Numbered from the stretch's first letter, positions 7,862-17,373 are shown. The stretch is 64,000 bases of DNA from Aquabacterium sp. A3 (GCF_038069945.1 NZ_JBBPEV010000001.1:62001-126000), one strand, 5' to 3'. Translations and numbers: made by a program. Notes: generated by a model not told the origin, from the letters alone.

Positions 7862-8343
7862 GCGCGGGCGTCACGGTCTGGCGCATCGGCTATTGCCCCA
7901 GCCCGGTGCCCGAGGCCCGGCAACTGCTCAGGCATCTGGGGTACGGCGCCACGCTGGGCAGCGGCCGCTGGCACCGCATGAGCCCCCGCATGCTGGTGTA
8001 CGCGGGCGCCACCCGGGCGTTGTGCCACCTTGAAAAGCGCGTGCACTGCAACGGTGTGCAGCCCGTCCACCAAGCCATGTTCAGGCTGACCTTGCCCGAA
8101 GGCGCGCCCATCCAACGCGCGAGTGATCTGGGCCTGAAGGCAGACTGGCGGGATGATGTGGCACACACCCAGGCCCTGGGCATGGCCTGGCTGGATGCCG
8201 AAGACAGCTTGGGGTTGTGGGTGCCTTCATTTGTGGTCAACGGAGACTTCAACCTGCTGATCAATCCGTACCACGAGGCCTATCGCTTGATGGCCGTGGT
8301 GGTGGAAGAGTTTCCGTTTCAACTGGATGGCCGCTTGTTTTGA
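7858..8343 (+). CDS. RES-domain toxin
   Basis: A 161-residue RES toxin. Its three signature residues are in place: R9 (VWRIGY), E59 (CHLEKR) and S124 (WVPSFVV), with the downstream NLLINPYHEAY loop. Characterised RES toxins (for example MbcT) degrade NAD+ and stop growth until antitoxin is resupplied. Translation starts at GTG overlapping the antitoxin stop by 4 nt, so toxin synthesis is coupled to antitoxin synthesis. The gene looks intact. Confidence 0.9.
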   Translation: MSAGVTVWRIGYCPSPVPEARQLLRHLGYGATLGSGRWHRMSPRMLVYAGATRALCHLEKRVHCNGVQPVHQAMFRLTLPEGAPIQRASDLGLKADWRDDVAHTQALGMAWLDAEDSLGLWVPSFVVNGDFNLLINPYHEAYRLMAVVVEEFPFQLDGRLF

Positions 8344-8431
8344 GCCCGTGTGCCGTCTGTCTTGAAATCATCGACGCCGTCGCCATCTGCCTCAACACCC
8401 GATCATCGATTGAGCCAACCCCGATTCCACC

Positions 8432-8899
8432 ATGCGTCTCGACATCCCCGAACACAAGATCCTCGTGCATCAGATCCAGTTGCCCATCCTGTGGGGTGAC
8501 ATGGACGCCCTGGGGCACATCAACAACTCGGTGTACTTTCGCTACATGGAGCAGGCCCGGGTGGACTGGATCAATGCCATTCGTGGCGAGGTGAACAACA
8601 CCGAAGACGGCCCGGTGATCGCCAACGCGTTCTTCAACTACTACCGGCCACTGGTGTTTCCGGGTGACGTGGTGGTGAAGTTGTACGTGGGTGACCCTGG
8701 ACGCACCAGCATCGACACCTATGCCACGGTGGAGCGGGCCGACGAGCCCGGCTCGCCCTACGCGGCAGGTGGTGCGACGCTGGTGTGGGTGGGCTCGGCC
8801 GATGGCCGGCCTGTGCCCTTGCCAGAGCCCATCCGGGCGCTCAAGGGCACGTTGGCCTTGCCGCCCTCGGACAAACCTCCCGCATTGCCAGAGCACTGA
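8432..8899 (+). CDS. 4-hydroxybenzoyl-CoA thioesterase-like acyl-CoA thioesterase
   Basis: A 155-residue single hot-dog domain protein. The catalytic segment is WGDMDALGHINNSVYFRYMEQAR near residues 21-43, where the second Asp and the GHINN turn match the 4HBT/YbgC active site. It should hydrolyse acyl-CoA thioesters in the cytoplasm; chain preference is unknown. It stands alone between the toxin-antitoxin pair and scoAB and ends at a strong intrinsic terminator (8904-8930). Confidence 0.88.
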   Translation: MRLDIPEHKILVHQIQLPILWGDMDALGHINNSVYFRYMEQARVDWINAIRGEVNNTEDGPVIANAFFNYYRPLVFPGDVVVKLYVGDPGRTSIDTYATVERADEPGSPYAAGGATLVWVGSADGRPVPLPEPIRALKGTLALPPSDKPPALPEH

Positions 8900-8903
8900 T
8901 CAC

Positions 8904-8930
8904 ACGCACACCACACTGGTGTGCGTTTTT
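8904..8930 (+). terminator. intrinsic terminator after thioesterase gene
   Basis: A perfect 10-bp stem (ACGCACACCA / TGGTGTGCGT) with a 3-nt loop followed by TTTT, 5 nt after the thioesterase stop codon. It separates this gene from scoA. Confidence 0.9.
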
Positions 8931-9022
8931 CGTTGGGTGGGCTGGATTTTTGCTTGGCAGCTGGTGTACGCTGGCTCATGCTGCAGTGCAGCGAACATCC
9001 TTTTTTGCCAAGGAGTGTGCGG

Positions 9023-9733
9023 ATGAACAAAGTCTATCCCGATGCCGCCAGCGCACTGGCCGGGATCGTCAAGGACGGTCAGTTGATGGCCGTGGGGGGC
9101 TTCGGCCTGTGCGGAATCCCGGAGGCCCTGATCGACGCCTTGCAGGCCAGTGGGGTCAAAGACCTGACGGTGATCTCGAACAACGCGGGCGTGGACGGAT
9201 TTGGTCTGGGCAAGCTGCTCAACACGCGCCAGATCAAGAAGATGATTTCCAGCTACGTGGGCGAGAACAAAGAGTTCGAGCGCCAGTACCTGGCTGGCGA
9301 GCTGGAGCTGGAGTTCACGCCCCAAGGCACGCTGGCCGAGAAGCTGCGTGCGGGCGGTGCGGGCATTCCGGCCTTCTTCACCAAAACGGGCGTGGGCACG
9401 GTGGTGGCCGAAGGTAAAGAGCTGCGCGAGTTTGACGGCGAAACCTATGTGATGGAGCGTGCCCTGGTGCCTCAGGTGGCCCTGGTCAAGGCGTGGAAGG
9501 CCGACAAATCGGGCAATCTGATCTTCCGACGCACGGCGCGCAACTTCAATCCGGCGGCGGCGATGGCCGGCAAGATCACCGTGGCCGAGGTGGAGGAGAT
9601 CGTCGAGACGGGTTCGCTCGACCCTGATTCGATCCACCTGCCGGGCATTTACGTGCACCGCCTGGTGCTGAATGCCACGCCCGAGAAGCGCATCGAAAAG
9701 CGCACCACCCAACAGAACCCGAAGGGAGCCTGA
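9023..9733 (+). CDS. scoA: succinyl-CoA:3-ketoacid CoA-transferase subunit A
   Basis: The alpha subunit (236 residues) of a class I CoA-transferase that moves CoA between succinyl-CoA and a 3-oxoacid such as acetoacetate. Family features: [17 protein letters not shown] near residues 24-40, [12 protein letters not shown], and [15 protein letters not shown]. Start at 9023 with AGGAG 7 nt upstream. The B subunit follows after 3 nt, so the pair forms an operon and a heteromeric enzyme. It probably serves ketone-body or PHB-derived acetoacetate use. Confidence 0.95.
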   Translation: MNKVYPDAASALAGIVKDGQLMAVGGFGLCGIPEALIDALQASGVKDLTVISNNAGVDGFGLGKLLNTRQIKKMISSYVGENKEFERQYLAGELELEFTPQGTLAEKLRAGGAGIPAFFTKTGVGTVVAEGKELREFDGETYVMERALVPQVALVKAWKADKSGNLIFRRTARNFNPAAAMAGKITVAEVEEIVETGSLDPDSIHLPGIYVHRLVLNATPEKRIEKRTTQQNPKGA

Positions 9734-9736
9734 GCC

Positions 9737-10369
9737 ATGCCCTGGACCCATGATCAAATGGCCGCCCGCGCGGCCAAGGAACTGGAAGACGGCTTCTACG
9801 TGAACCTGGGCATCGGCTTGCCCACCCTGGTGGCCAACCACGTGAGCCCCGACATCGATGTGTGGTTGCAGTCCGAAAACGGGATGCTGGGCATCGGCCC
9901 GTTTCCTGACGAGGCCGAGGTCGACCCCGACCTGATCAACGCCGGCAAACAAACCGTGACCGTGCTGCCCGGCAGCTCGATCTTTGGCAGCCACGAGAGC
10001 TTTGCCATGATCCGTGGCGGCAAGATCAACCTGAGCATCCTGGGCGCCATGCAGGTGTCCGAGAAGGGGGATCTGGCCAACTGGATGATCCCGGGCAAGA
10101 TGGTCAAAGGCATGGGCGGCGCCATGGACCTGGTGGCCGGCGTCAAGCGTGTGGTGGTGCTGATGGAGCACGCCGCCAAGAACGGCGAACACAAGCTGTT
10201 GCAGCAGTGCACACTGCCCCTGACGGGCGTGGGCGTGGTCGACCGCATCATCACCGAGCTGTGTGTGCTGGACGTGACGCCACAGGGTTTCAAGTGCATC
10301 GAGATCGCCCCTGGCGTGACCGAAGACGAAATCCGCACCAAGACCGGGGCCCACGTCGAGTTCGTTTGA
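9737..10369 (+). CDS. scoB: succinyl-CoA:3-ketoacid CoA-transferase subunit B
   Basis: The beta subunit (210 residues) of the CoA-transferase. The catalytic glutamate lies in [13 protein letters not shown] (SENG motif near residues 46-49), which forms the glutamyl-CoA thioester. [12 protein letters not shown] and [19 protein letters not shown] are further family segments. It starts 3 nt after scoA with AGGGAGC just upstream. An 11-bp inverted repeat without a T-run follows (10388-10427). Confidence 0.95.
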   Translation: MPWTHDQMAARAAKELEDGFYVNLGIGLPTLVANHVSPDIDVWLQSENGMLGIGPFPDEAEVDPDLINAGKQTVTVLPGSSIFGSHESFAMIRGGKINLSILGAMQVSEKGDLANWMIPGKMVKGMGGAMDLVAGVKRVVVLMEHAAKNGEHKLLQQCTLPLTGVGVVDRIITELCVLDVTPQGFKCIEIAPGVTEDEIRTKTGAHVEFV

Positions 10370-10387
10370 GCCCGATGTCTGCCGGGC

Positions 10388-10427
10388 GTCGCAGTGCCTG
10401 CAGCTTCTAGGCTTCGGGCACTGCGAC
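10388..10427. repeat. inverted repeat between scoB and rmuC
   Basis: Perfect 11-bp arms GTCGCAGTGCC and GGCACTGCGAC with an 18-nt loop, ending 10 nt before the rmuC ATG. There is no T-run. It could be a weak terminator/attenuator for scoAB or a structure affecting rmuC translation. Confidence 0.5.
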
Positions 10428-10437
10428 AATCAGGCGC

Positions 10438-11925
10438 ATGACCATCTGGATCCTGATCGGCCTGACGGCCTTGAACCTCTTGCTGGTGCTGTGGCTGCTG
10501 TGGCGCCCGGCCCCGTCCAACGACGCCGCCCTGGCGCAGATGACACGCGACCTGCGCGATGAGTTGCAGCGCAGCGCCAGCGGCACGCGTCAGGAGTTGG
10601 GGCAGGGCATGGCCCAGTCCATGGGCCTGCTGCAGCAAACCCTGGTGACCCAGCAGGGCGACGCCACCCGCACGCAAAACGAACAGCTCGACAGCTTCCG
10701 GGTGCAACTGGCGGGCATGCAGCAAGGCCTGGCCGACACGCTGCGCGACACGGCACACCAGTCGGCGCAGCAGTCCAACACCCTGCGCGAGGCTCAAACC
10801 CAGGCACTGTCGCGCTTCAACGAGGCCCAGGAGTCGGCCCTCAAGCGGCTGAGCGATGCGATGGCCGAGCAACTGCGCACCCTGTCAGAGGCCAACGACC
10901 GCCGCTTGAATGAGGTGCGTCAGACGGTGGAGCAGCGCTTGCAGTCGCTGCAGGCCGACAATGAAAAAAAGCTGGAGCAGATGCGCCAGACCGTGGACGA
11001 GAAGTTGCACGCCACACTGGAGCAGCGCCTGGGCGAGAGCTTCAAGCAGGTGGCCGACCGACTGGAGCAGGTGCACAAGGGCCTGGGCGAGATGCAGCGC
11101 CTGGCCAGCGATGTGGGCTCGCTCAACCGCGTGCTGAGCAACGTCAAGACGCGCGGTATTTTTGGCGAGGTGCAGCTGGCCGGGCTGCTGGAGCAGGTGT
11201 TCACGCCCGAACAATACGGTGTGAATGTGGAAACCGTGCCGGGCAGCGGGGCCCGCGTCGAGTTTGCCATTCGCCTGCCGGGGCGTGGCCCGGCCGATCA
11301 GGGCGATCAGCCACTGTGGCTGCCCATTGATGCGAAGTTTCCGCGCGAAGACTATGAGCGCTTGCTGGAGGCACAAGACCGCGCCGATGCACCGGCGGTG
11401 GAGGCGGCCGCCAAGGCCATCGAGCAGCGCCTGCGACTGGAGGCCAAGTCCATTCACGAGAAGTACGTCGCGCCGCCGCACACGGCCGACTTCGCCATCC
11501 TGTTTGTGCCCACCGAGGGCCTGTATGCCGAGGCCTTGCGCCGCCCCGGCTTGATGGAGGCCATGCAGCGCGAGCACCGCGTGATGCTGGCGGGCCCCAC
11601 CACGCTGCTGGCCACGCTCAACAGCCTGCAGATGGGGTTTCGCACGCTGGCGCTGGAGAAGCGCTCGGCCGAGGTCTGGCAGGTGCTGGGTGCGGTCAAG
11701 ACCGAGTTCGCCAAGTTTGGCGATGTGCTGGCTAAAACCAAAAAGAAGCTGGAAGAGGCTGGCAACACCATCTCGACGATCGAGACGCGCACCCGGGTCA
11801 TGGGCCGCGCGCTCAAGCAGGTCGAGGCCCTGCCTGAAACTCAAGCCCAGGCCCTGCTGCCCGGTGGGGCGGCGGCCGAGGCCCTGGACCCCGCCGAGCC
11901 CGAGGACAACGGCCGCTTACTGTGA
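10438..11925 (+). CDS. rmuC: DNA recombination protein RmuC
   Basis: A 495-residue protein with an N-terminal membrane anchor (WILIGLTALNLLLVLWLLW), a long coiled coil (about residues 30-230, rich in Gln, Glu, Arg and Ala), and a C-terminal RmuC nuclease-like domain with TRGIFGEVQLAGLLEQVF, LPIDAKFPREDYERL and FVPTEGLYAEAL. RmuC limits inversions at short inverted repeats, probably by acting on DNA structures. The 3' end overlaps the convergent hemH by 9 nt. Confidence 0.95.
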   Translation: MTIWILIGLTALNLLLVLWLLWRPAPSNDAALAQMTRDLRDELQRSASGTRQELGQGMAQSMGLLQQTLVTQQGDATRTQNEQLDSFRVQLAGMQQGLADTLRDTAHQSAQQSNTLREAQTQALSRFNEAQESALKRLSDAMAEQLRTLSEANDRRLNEVRQTVEQRLQSLQADNEKKLEQMRQTVDEKLHATLEQRLGESFKQVADRLEQVHKGLGEMQRLASDVGSLNRVLSNVKTRGIFGEVQLAGLLEQVFTPEQYGVNVETVPGSGARVEFAIRLPGRGPADQGDQPLWLPIDAKFPREDYERLLEAQDRADAPAVEAAAKAIEQRLRLEAKSIHEKYVAPPHTADFAILFVPTEGLYAEALRRPGLMEAMQREHRVMLAGPTTLLATLNSLQMGFRTLALEKRSAEVWQVLGAVKTEFAKFGDVLAKTKKKLEEAGNTISTIETRTRVMGRALKQVEALPETQAQALLPGGAAAEALDPAEPEDNGRLL

Positions 11926-13029
11926 CGCCCCCATGGCGCGGGCTCGCTCGCCCTGCGCCGACAACGCTGCAGCGGGTACGGCCTCGGCCGGGCGTGTGGG
12001 CCAGCCTTGCAGGTGGCGCTCGATGAGATCACACAAGGCCGAGATCCAGGGCTGTTGGTCGTTCAGGCACGGAATGTAGTGAAACTCGCGGCCGCCAGCA
12101 CCCAGGAAGGCCTCCTTGGCCTCCATGGCGATTTCTTCCAGGGTTTCGATGCAGTCCGACACGAAGGCCGGGCAAATCACGTCCACCCCTTGCGTGCCTT
12201 GTGCGGCCAAGGCCTTGAGTGTGGGCTCGGTGTAGGGCTCCAGCCACTTGGCCTTGCCAAAGCGGCTCTGGAAGGTGACCAAATACTCGTCCTGGCGCAA
12301 GCCCAGGCGCTCGGCCAGCAGTCGGCCCGTCTTGTGGCATTCGCAGTGGTAGGGGTCGCCCAGCAGCAAGGTGCGGTGCGGCATGCCATGAAAGCTCATC
12401 ACCAGCTTGCCCTTGGGGCCCACACCCGATCGACCCTGCTGTTGCCAGTGCTGTCGCACGGTATTGGCAAGGGCCTCGATGTAGGCCGGGTCGTCGTGAA
12501 AATGGTTGATGTGGCGCAGTTCGGGCAATCGGCGGGTCTGCAGCCCCCAGCGAAACACCTCGTCCATCACGCTGGCGGTGGTCGCGCCTGAATATTGGGG
12601 GTACATGGGCACGATCAGCACGCGGGTGACGTTCTGCGCCTTGAGCTCGTCCAGCACCGACGCCACGCTGGGCTGCCCATAGCGCATGGCATGTCGAACG
12701 ACCAGCCGATGCCCCCGCTCGCCCAGCGAGCCGTCCACCCGTTTGGCCTGGCGCTCGGTCCAGTAGCGCAATGGCGAGCCCTCAGGCATCCAGATGCTGG
12801 CGTACTTGGCGGCCGACTTGGCTGGCCTGACGCGCAGGATGATGCCGTGCAGGATGGGCTTCCAGAGCAGGGCAGGGATCTCCACCACCCGCGAATCGCT
12901 GAGGAACTGGCCCAGGTAGCGCCGCAAAGAGGGCGCATCGGCCGCGTCGGGGGTGCCGAGGTTGACGAGCACCACGGCAGTGTGGGGCTCGCTACCGTGG
13001 GTGTAGGCAGGTTCTTTGGCAACGCTCAT
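11917..13029 (-). CDS. hemH: ferrochelatase
   Basis: Inserts Fe2+ into protoporphyrin IX in the last step of haem synthesis. The 370 residues include VVLVNLGTPDA near the N-terminus, PMYPQYSGATTASV, the catalytic His in SFHGMPHR, the CECHKTG segment, TFQSRFGKAKWLEPYT, and CPAFVSDCIETLEEI with the acidic metal-channel residue. Its ATG overlaps the stop of the upstream hybrid kinase (ATGA at 13026-13029), so the two are translationally coupled. It converges with rmuC. Confidence 0.96.
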   Translation of the reverse strand: MSVAKEPAYTHGSEPHTAVVLVNLGTPDAADAPSLRRYLGQFLSDSRVVEIPALLWKPILHGIILRVRPAKSAAKYASIWMPEGSPLRYWTERQAKRVDGSLGERGHRLVVRHAMRYGQPSVASVLDELKAQNVTRVLIVPMYPQYSGATTASVMDEVFRWGLQTRRLPELRHINHFHDDPAYIEALANTVRQHWQQQGRSGVGPKGKLVMSFHGMPHRTLLLGDPYHCECHKTGRLLAERLGLRQDEYLVTFQSRFGKAKWLEPYTEPTLKALAAQGTQGVDVICPAFVSDCIETLEEIAMEAKEAFLGAGGREFHYIPCLNDQQPWISALCDLIERHLQGWPTRPAEAVPAAALSAQGERARAMGASQ

Positions 13030-16000
13030 GGAGCGTCATTGTGCGCGCTGGCGGCCAACCTGCGCAGCTCTGTGGTCACTGCAACAATGTCGATGGGTTT
13101 CGTCCAGTAGCCGGTGAAGCCTTCGGCCAAGGCGCGTTCGATGTCTTCGGGCATGGCGTCGGCCGAACACATGTACGCCGGCACGGTGGCCAGCCCCGGC
13201 AGGGTGCGCAGCACGCGCAACACATCAAAGCCCGACATGCCGGGCAGGTGGGCATCCAGCACCAGCACCCCTGGCGAATGGGCCATGGCCATTTCGATGG
13301 CTGCATCGCCGTCTTCAGCCACCGTCAGCTGCAGTTCTTCGAACGGGCGCAGCGCTTCCTCGAACAACATCGCGTTGATGCGGTTGTCCTCTACATACAA
13401 CACCTGGAGGGTCTTGGATGGCAGAGCGGGTGGGGCCGGTGTGTGTTCAGCTGACAAAACTGATGCAGGCTCGGCGCCTGTGGCTGGCGGGGGGGAAACT
13501 GACAACAAGTTGCCTGGGGCATGGGTGCTGCCCTTGGGCAAACTCAAGATGGCACGGGTGCCTTCGTTCAATTGGCTGCTGATCGTGAGGTTGCCGCCCA
13601 TGGCCTCGACCAACGATCGTGTGATGATAAGCCCAAGCCCGGTGCCTTCAATGCCCGATGTTTCGCGCCCCAGGCGTTCAAAAGGCTGATACAGGCGCGA
13701 CAGTTGCTCTGGGCTCATGCCCCGCCCGGTATCCTGGATGGACAAGTGCAGCGTGTGACCATCGCCGTCCTGGCTTGAGATCGCCACCTGCCCACCCGGT
13801 CGGTTGTACTTGATGGCGTTGGACAGCAGGTTCATCAGTGCCTGCTCCAGGCGCTGTCGGTCGGCCAGCACGGGCTGCGAAGCCGTCGCCTGCACCAGCA
13901 GGGTCACGCCGTGCTCATGGGCCAGCGGCTCCAGCAGGCGCACCATGCGCTCGACCGACGCCAGCAGGTTCACCGGCTCCAGGTGAAATTGCATGCGCCC
14001 GGCTTCGACCTGTTGCAGGTCCAGCACTTCGTTGATCAGGCCGCCCAGGTGCTGGCTGGCCAAGAGGATCTGTTCAACGTGCTCTCGCATGGACGGAATC
14101 ACCCCCCTTTGGACGTCGGGTTGCAGTCGCAGCAGTTGTGCAAAGCCATGGATGGCATTCAGTGGCGTGCGGATTTCATGGCTCATGCGCGACAAAAAGG
14201 CACTCTTGGCTGCACTGGATGCCTCTGCCAGTTGCTTTTCTGCCAGGTTGCGTGCCGCCTCACGCAGCAGCGTCACGTCCGAATTGGTGCCCACGATGCG
14301 GCGAGGTTGCCCTTGTGCCGTGCGCAACATCACCTTGCCGCGCGACAGCACATGCAGCACCTTGCCATCGCGGCGCAGCATGCGGTATTCGAGCTGGTGC
14401 TCTCCCTGACCGTGCTCCACATACGCCTGCAGGCTGCTGGCCACCCGCGCCTTGTCGTCGGGGTGCACATGTTCGAAGAACGACGGTGCCGCGTTGGGCA
14501 GTTCGTTGTCCGCGTAGCCCAGCATGGCTTTCCATTGTGTGGACAGGAACACCTGACCGGTGTCCAGATCCCAGTCCCACACACCGTCGCCTGCGCCTTC
14601 CAATGCGAATTTCCAGCGTTCTTCAGACTGGGCCAGCTGCATCAAGGCCTCACGCTCATGGGTCACATCCCGCAGTCGTGTCAGCACCGCAAAGGGGTCG
14701 CTTTGAGGCTCTGTGCGCAAGGGGTGGCACGACAAGTTCACCCAGCAGATCTGTTGGTCTGGGCGGCGCAGGGGCAGCGTGCGTTCGCTGACGGGAACCC
14801 CCCGCCGACAGGCCACCAGCACGGGATGCTGATCAGGTGCCAGGGCTTGCGCCTGTGACTCGTCCAGCAGGCACAAACCGTGACCTTCATCCAGGTGCTT
14901 CAGCTGGCCGCGCTCCACGCCCAGGATGCGACAGCCCGCCGGGTTGAGCGCCACCACGCGCCCGCTCAACTCGGTGATCAGCAATCCATCGTTGATGGTC
15001 GACGCCACGGTGCGGTACAAGGTTTCGCTGACCTGCAGCTTGTCCAGCGCCTGGCGGCGATCGGTGATGTCGACCACCACGTGAACGGTGCTGCCGTTGG
15101 GCAGCAAGGTATCGCGCAACTGCACCCAACCGTGCCGAAAGCGTTGCTCATGGGCCAGGTTGCTGTGCCGCAGCCCCATGATCCAGGGCATGAACGAGCC
15201 GTCGTGACCGGCATCGGGCCAGTCGCCCTGGGCCAGCATGCGTTGCACCGTGGCCGGCCACCAGGGGTCATCTGCCTGGTAGGCGCTCCCCGCCCATTGA
15301 CGCCACTGCTGGTTGGAAATGAGGATGCGGCCTTCGCTGTCCGACACCATGACGCCCAGATGGAAGCCCTCGACCGCCTGCCGCAAGAGCTCATTGAGCC
15401 TGCGAGCTTGTTGTTCGGCCTCGATCTGCCGGGTGACGTTGCGGCTGGCGCCTCGGTAGCCTTTGAAGGTGCCGGCGCTGTCAAACACCGGGATGCCCGA
15501 AACGCTGACCACCAGGGGCCCACGAGGGGTGTCGCGCATGCCGATCATGTCGACGAACGGTTCGCGGCGCTGCCGTGCCAACTGGAAACGATCCCAGTTG
15601 TCCAGGTGGTCGGGGTGTGGGCGGTACAGTGCCGCTCCGATCACGCCGACTTCCACAGCCGGGTCCAGCCCGGTGTGGTGCACCAAGGACGCCGATACCC
15701 ACTGAAGCTTGCCCTCGGCATCGGTTTCCCACAGCCAGTCGCTGCCTGCCTGGCTGGCGGTGCGCACCCTGGCCTCCATGCGCCGGGCGCGCTGCCCTTT
15801 GAGTTCGCCCTCGATGAGCGCCGCCGCCGCAGAGGCCACATCACGCAGGCTGGCCAGGTCGTCGTCCCGCCACTGCCTCGGCCCCTGGTCAAGCACGCAC
15901 ACCGTGCCCAGCGCTTGCCCTTCGACCATGATGGGGTAACCCAGGTAGGCGGTCTTGGTGGGAGCCGGCAGACCACCAAGGCGGTCAGCGAGTCGATCGT

Positions 16001-16277
16001 CGTCGAGCATGTCGACAACCACCAGCTCACAGCGGTGGTCTACCACCCAGCCGCACAACGAGACCTGCCGGCCATGTTGGCGATGAACCTCGCCCACGTG
16101 TGCCAGCGCCGTCACACTGTGTTCGTCGACCAGGTTGATGGCCGCCACCGGGGCGCCTGTGTGGCGAGCCGCCAGCCGAACCAGGGCCTCACAGGCAGGG
16201 TGTGGCCCCCCTTGCACGAGGCTGGTGACCCGCAGCAGGGCTATGCGTTCAGCGTCGGCCTTGTTGACGGCGCTCAT
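13026..16277 (-). CDS. hybrid sensor histidine kinase, GAF-PAS4-HisKA-HATPase-REC
   Basis: A 1083-residue soluble (no clear membrane helix) hybrid kinase. In order: a GAF domain (about 10-160, HTGAPVAAINLVDEH), four PAS domains (about 175-290, 300-410, 425-540, 555-670), HisKA with phospho-acceptor H700 (SHEIRTPLNAIHG), HATPase (N-box NLLSNAIKYN, G1 DTGRGM, G2 GTGLGL), an Ala/Pro-rich linker, and a receiver domain with VEDN and phospho-acceptor D1008 (LVLDAHLPG). There is no output domain, so it must pass phosphate to another protein. It follows the cyclase-FHA gene by 64 bp and overlaps hemH by 4 nt. The ligand is unknown. Confidence 0.92.
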   Translation of the reverse strand: MSAVNKADAERIALLRVTSLVQGGPHPACEALVRLAARHTGAPVAAINLVDEHSVTALAHVGEVHRQHGRQVSLCGWVVDHRCELVVVDMLDDDRLADRLGGLPAPTKTAYLGYPIMVEGQALGTVCVLDQGPRQWRDDDLASLRDVASAAAALIEGELKGQRARRMEARVRTASQAGSDWLWETDAEGKLQWVSASLVHHTGLDPAVEVGVIGAALYRPHPDHLDNWDRFQLARQRREPFVDMIGMRDTPRGPLVVSVSGIPVFDSAGTFKGYRGASRNVTRQIEAEQQARRLNELLRQAVEGFHLGVMVSDSEGRILISNQQWRQWAGSAYQADDPWWPATVQRMLAQGDWPDAGHDGSFMPWIMGLRHSNLAHEQRFRHGWVQLRDTLLPNGSTVHVVVDITDRRQALDKLQVSETLYRTVASTINDGLLITELSGRVVALNPAGCRILGVERGQLKHLDEGHGLCLLDESQAQALAPDQHPVLVACRRGVPVSERTLPLRRPDQQICWVNLSCHPLRTEPQSDPFAVLTRLRDVTHEREALMQLAQSEERWKFALEGAGDGVWDWDLDTGQVFLSTQWKAMLGYADNELPNAAPSFFEHVHPDDKARVASSLQAYVEHGQGEHQLEYRMLRRDGKVLHVLSRGKVMLRTAQGQPRRIVGTNSDVTLLREAARNLAEKQLAEASSAAKSAFLSRMSHEIRTPLNAIHGFAQLLRLQPDVQRGVIPSMREHVEQILLASQHLGGLINEVLDLQQVEAGRMQFHLEPVNLLASVERMVRLLEPLAHEHGVTLLVQATASQPVLADRQRLEQALMNLLSNAIKYNRPGGQVAISSQDGDGHTLHLSIQDTGRGMSPEQLSRLYQPFERLGRETSGIEGTGLGLIITRSLVEAMGGNLTISSQLNEGTRAILSLPKGSTHAPGNLLSVSPPPATGAEPASVLSAEHTPAPPALPSKTLQVLYVEDNRINAMLFEEALRPFEELQLTVAEDGDAAIEMAMAHSPGVLVLDAHLPGMSGFDVLRVLRTLPGLATVPAYMCSADAMPEDIERALAEGFTGYWTKPIDIVAVTTELRRLAASAHNDAP

Positions 16278-16341
16278 GCGAAGGAAACAGGGTGAACCAA
16301 CCCCACACTGTAGCGGGCCTGAGGCCGTTTGTGGCCCCTGG

Positions 16342-17277
16342 TCAGTACTGAGGCAAGGTGTCCGAGAAGCTCAACACCTCGAAGTGGATCTGCGTGCTGG
16401 TGGGGTCTGTGGGTGGGGCGCCCAGGCAAATCACCCCGCTGCCATGGAGAGTGCAGGTGCCTCGGCGCAAAGTGAGCACCTGTTCGTCGTTTTCAAAACG
16501 CACATGGGTGCCGTTGTAGCTGAGGTCGGTGAGGTAGATCTGGCCGCTGTGGGATTCGATGCGGGCATGAGAGCGTGACACCCGGCTGTCGCTGACGCAA
16601 AACGAGGCCTGCGGACTGCGGCCCAGCACCACGGGCATGTTGCTGGTCGAGAACACGCGCTCCATGCCCAGCCATGCCAGGCGCAAACCTTCAGGAAAGT
16701 CGGTGGCTGGCGATTCCAGCATCTGGGTGGACAGGGTGTCACCAAACCGGCGGGCTTCCATGCGCAGCACGGCCACAGGCTCCTGGCGTCCGCGCAGGTG
16801 CAGGTTGTCGATGCTGCGAAAGTGTTCTTGCTGGTCCGAGGGCAGTTCTCGCTGCAAGGGGCCCGTGATGAGTGTTTCGCCTTCGCCAGCCAGGTCCAGC
16901 AGTCTTGCTGCGACGTTCACGGCATCGCCAAAACAGTCGCCATCCACCTCGACGGTTTCTCCCCAGGCGATGGCCACCTTGAGTTTGATGGCCGGGCTCC
17001 GGGCGGGCAGGCCATCTGCATCGGGGGCCATTTTTTCGATGGCGTCGTGCAGGATGATGGACGCCTCGACGGACGCATCGGCGTGATCGAACGACGCCAT
17101 CAGGCCGTCCCCCAGGGTTTTGATGACATGCCCGCCACAGGCCGCGATGTGTTGACCCAGCCGGGCAAGGCTGTGCGTGACCAGGGTGGCCGCTTCGCTG
17201 TTGCCCAGCTTGAGGTAGAGGGCCGTGCTGCCGCGCAGGTCGGCAAACAGGATGGCCCGGTCCTTGGTGTCGCTCAT
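16342..17277 (-). CDS. class III adenylyl cyclase with C-terminal FHA domain
   Basis: A 311-residue cytoplasmic protein. The cyclase domain (about 1-175) keeps all key residues: metal-binding D13 (FADLRGST) and D57 (KTLGDGLMASF), adenine-selecting K53 and D114, and transition-state N121 and R125 (GDAVNVAARL). It should therefore make cAMP. The FHA domain (about 215-290) has the phosphothreonine-binding GRS, S-R-S-H and N-G-T motifs, so cyclase activity may be tied to a phosphorylated partner. The gene heads a probable minus-strand unit with the hybrid kinase and hemH. The nearest Ser/Thr-signalling gene in the window is the PP2C at 35989. Confidence 0.9.
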   Translation of the reverse strand: MSDTKDRAILFADLRGSTALYLKLGNSEAATLVTHSLARLGQHIAACGGHVIKTLGDGLMASFDHADASVEASIILHDAIEKMAPDADGLPARSPAIKLKVAIAWGETVEVDGDCFGDAVNVAARLLDLAGEGETLITGPLQRELPSDQQEHFRSIDNLHLRGRQEPVAVLRMEARRFGDTLSTQMLESPATDFPEGLRLAWLGMERVFSTSNMPVVLGRSPQASFCVSDSRVSRSHARIESHSGQIYLTDLSYNGTHVRFENDEQVLTLRRGTCTLHGSGVICLGAPPTDPTSTQIHFEVLSFSDTLPQY

Positions 17278-17373
17278 GGGGTTGTATCTTCACCCGAATT
17301 ACACCCGAAAAGCGTGATGAATTGCACGTGATTTGGGGTGGAGATGTCAGACACCGATGTCAGAGCCTGGGCA

